DNA of 64,000 nucleotides from Streptomyces antnestii (GTDB lineage: Bacteria; Actinomycetota; Actinomycetes; Streptomycetales; Streptomycetaceae): positions 59,626 through 123,625 of the forward strand of contig NZ_RZYA01000026.1 of assembly GCF_004005495.1 (NCBI RefSeq), given 5' to 3'. Shown one piece after another: positions 62,447 through 64,000 of the stretch (position 1 is its first letter; every line of letters starts with the position of its first letter). Under the pieces are notes generated by a model. It was given only the letters and a program-made list of their open reading frames with translations. It searched no databases and was not told where the DNA came from. The translations under genes and the position numbers were made by a program.

Positions 62447-63441
62447 GCAGGGGGAAGAAGCCCGATCGCCCGATAGGCGGTGTCCACGGTCGGCTTCGCC
62501 ATCTCCCGCGCCCGCTCAGCACCCCGCCGCAACACCCCCTCTACATACGCGGAATCCCCGACCAGCTCCTTGTGCCGCTTCTGCAGAGGCTTCAGAAGCT
62601 CCACCACGGCCTCCGCCGCGGCCTTTTTCAACGCGCCGTACGACTCATAAACGCCGCTCAAGGCCTGCGGGTTCCCACCCTCACAAGCGGCCAGAATCTC
62701 CAGCAGATTCGACACCCCCGGCTTGGCCTCGGGGTCGTACTCGACGTCATTCCCGCTGTCCGTGACCGCCCGCAGGATCTTCTTCCGAGCGACGTCCGGC
62801 TCGTCGAGGAGATAGACGATCCCGGCCCCGTTGTCGTGCGACTTCCCCATCTTGGAAGTCGGGTCCTGGAGGTCCATGACCCGCGCGGCCACTGCGGGCG
62901 GCGTGGCCCGCGGCACCACGAACGTGTGCCCGTACCGATGGTTGAACCGCACCGCCAGGTCACGGGTGAGCTCGACGTGCTGCGTCTGGTCCTCACCCAC
63001 AGGAACCTCGTCCGCCCCGTACGCGAGGATGTCCGCCGCCATCAGGACCGGGTACGTCAGCAGCGACAGGCGCACACTCCCGCCCCGTTCCCGCTCGCGC
63101 ACGGACTTCTCCTTGTACTGGATCATCCGCCGCATCTCGCCGTCCGTGGCCACGCACTCGAGCAGATACGACAGCCGTGCGTGCTCGTCCACATGACTCT
63201 GTACGAACACGGTGCACAGCTCGGGATCGAGTCCCGAGGCGAGCAGGAGCGTCGACGCCTGCTGACTGAGCCTGCGCACCCGCCCTGGATCGTGGTCCAC
63301 GGTCAGTGCGTGCAGGTCGACGACACAGAACAGCGCGTCAGCCCTGTGCTGATCGACTTCCGCCCACTGCCGTACGGCGCCGAGATAGTTGCCCAGCGTC
63401 AGGTGCCCGGTCGGCTTTACCCCGCTGAAGATCCGCGTCAT
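62443..63441 (-). CDS. trpS: Tryptophanyl-tRNA synthetase, auxiliary attenuated type
   Basis: 332 residues, class I synthetase: HIGH-equivalent KPTGHLTLGN, KMSKS-equivalent KMGKSHDNG, LMAADILAYGADEVPVGEDQTQH. aggagg lies 7-8 nt before ATG 63441. Position and the Trp-Trp leader upstream match the auxiliary, indolmycin-resistant TrpRS1 I recall from S. coelicolor. Resistance itself cannot be read from the sequence. Confidence 0.95.
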   Translation of the reverse strand: MTRIFSGVKPTGHLTLGNYLGAVRQWAEVDQHRADALFCVVDLHALTVDHDPGRVRRLSQQASTLLLASGLDPELCTVFVQSHVDEHARLSYLLECVATDGEMRRMIQYKEKSVRERERGGSVRLSLLTYPVLMAADILAYGADEVPVGEDQTQHVELTRDLAVRFNHRYGHTFVVPRATPPAVAARVMDLQDPTSKMGKSHDNGAGIVYLLDEPDVARKKILRAVTDSGNDVEYDPEAKPGVSNLLEILAACEGGNPQALSGVYESYGALKKAAAEAVVELLKPLQKRHKELVGDSAYVEGVLRRGAERAREMAKPTVDTAYRAIGLLPPA

Positions 63442-63511
63442 TACTCAACCTCCTGGTCTGGCCCGCCGGCCCGGCCGCCGGGCTCCGTGGTCTCCAGGAG
63501 GGAGACACAAG

Positions 63512-63536
63512 AACGGCCGCCGAGGCGGCGGCCGTT
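63512..63536 (-). terminator. Attenuator terminator of trpS
   Basis: 10-bp perfect stem (aacggccgcc / ggcggccgtt, 5-nt loop) between leader peptide and trpS, followed on the transcribed strand by cttgtgtct. It is stem 3:4 of the attenuation model. Confidence 0.88.
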
Positions 63537-63571
63537 GGATGCATGCTTGTGCCGGCCGCCGTCAGGCGGCC
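63515..63571 (-). promoter_or_regulatory. Alternating 1-2-3-4 segments of the trpS attenuator
   Basis: On the transcript: segment 1 ggccgcc (63565-63571, abutting the second Trp codon), 2 ggcggcc (63554-63560), 3 ggccgcc (63527-63533), 4 ggcggcc (63515-63521). Any 1:2, 2:3 or 3:4 pairing is a perfect 7-mer. A ribosome stalled on Trp codons would mask 1, allow 2:3 and prevent the terminator. Confidence 0.85.
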
Positions 63572-63603
63572 CACCACTGCTGGGTGTGCGCATGCGTAGT
63601 CAC
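63562..63603 (-). CDS. trpS leader peptide with tandem Trp codons
   Basis: A 13-residue frame, MTTHAHTQQWWAA, from GTG 63603. The adjacent TGG codons lie at 63571-63576 and the stop is at 63562-63564. No clear Shine-Dalgarno precedes it; TCTAAC about 10 nt upstream could be a -10, giving a leaderless message. Acts as a sensor of charged tRNA-Trp. Confidence 0.85.
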   Translation of the reverse strand: MTTHAHTQQWWAA

Positions 63604-63644
63604 GCGGCCCAGGTTAGACCCGATGGGCCCCCTCAGGCATCAGG

Positions 63645-63673
63645 TTGACACTCCTGGGCCCGCTACGTAGTGT
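63645..63673 (+). promoter_or_regulatory. Strong rightward promoter
   Basis: TTGACA (63645-63650), 17-bp spacer, TAGTGT (63668-63673). It points away from trpS toward the rRNA-like leader and has no protein gene after it within the window. Confidence 0.65.
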
Positions 63674-63819
63674 TCTCCGAGTTGCCCGACGTGAGCTCCG
63701 GTTCCTGACCGGTCCCCGGGCGGCCATTCCGCAAGACCCATTCAATGATCGATGACGTGTCTCTTCGAGGCGCGCCACGTGTCGTTTTCATGCGTCTTTG
63801 CGAAATGAGGAATCCGCGT

Positions 63820-64000
63820 TCGAAAGGGCGCCCCCGATTAGCTCGGGAGCCAGGAATCCGCTAAAGTCTCACTCGTCGGAACGGCCCAACAGCCGGGAAG
63901 ACAAGCCCCCTCTGACTGGGAATCAGGCCCGAAAGGATCTGATAGAGTCGGAACCGCCGGAAAGCCGAAAGGCCGGAAAGCGGAGCAAGACCCCGAGGAA
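63820..64000 (+). promoter_or_regulatory. Probable rRNA operon promoter/leader region
   Basis: Contains TAAAGT (63862-63867) with TTAGCT 18 bp upstream, then ggatctgatagagtcggaa (TAGAGT at 63943-63948) and A/G-rich cggaaagccgaaaggccgg. Streptomyces rrn operons have multiple promoters with tgatagagtcgg just ahead of the 16S gene. No coding frame is seen from 63604 to the end. The 16S gene itself is not in the window. Confidence 0.6.

Overview
The window is a GC-rich actinobacterial chromosome segment, almost certainly from a Streptomyces. Third-position G/C is extreme, GTG starts and ATGA overlaps are common, and the gene order (trpS, proC, ilvD, disA, radA, mutY, sigE-cseABC, clpC, lsr2, coaX-nadC-nadB-panC, a solo nuoD) matches what I remember of the core region around SCO3334-SCO3392 of S. 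coelicolor. That match is from memory and was not searched. I saw no insertion sequence, prophage, CRISPR array, tRNA gene or biosynthetic cluster. The right edge looks like the promoter region of an rRNA operon whose 16S gene would lie just outside.

Left part (1-13.3 kb): the tail of an esterase-like gene; a glycine betaine-type ABC importer; a coiled-coil membrane protein; a pair of bacterial PH-domain membrane proteins; a nuoD paralogue convergent with and overlapping a MidA-family methyltransferase gene; a two-component system; a decayed P-loop kinase gene; and an ArsR-type regulator with a perfect inverted-repeat operator.

Cofactor and proteostasis block (13.3-27 kb): a PLP aldolase, then a tightly coupled run DUF2520-panC-nadB-nadC-coaX linking pantothenate/CoA and NAD synthesis; small hypothetical proteins; a BlaI-like repressor; a short ArgA-type acetyltransferase; Lsr2; and ClpC with a ClgR-type operator and a possible SigR promoter.

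Middle (27-42.7 kb): a 1013-residue NACHT STAND NTPase with LRR-like C-terminus (the best candidate for an under-described immune-type system); an M23 peptidase with a structured leader; a divergent TetR/MFS efflux pair with two inverted operators; the sigE-cseA-cseB-cseC cell-envelope stress operon; mutY; a second NarL-type two-component pair whose kinase carries a C-terminal transmembrane tail; and a PAP2 phosphatase.

Right part (42.7-64 kb): disA and radA; a transmembrane protein fusing sigma-like regions, an anti-sigma zinc motif and a BACON domain; a Ppx/GppA phosphatase; a sugar-isomerase/TetR pair; ilvD behind 23-bp tandem repeats; a Ser/Thr kinase with PQQ-type repeats; an ABC exporter with a strong near-leaderless promoter buried in a 12-bp inverted repeat; proC; an isochorismatase-family hydrolase; a GlxA-type regulator; and trpS preceded by a complete Trp-Trp leader peptide/attenuator. 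Short tandem repeats that run across stop codons recur in several genes.
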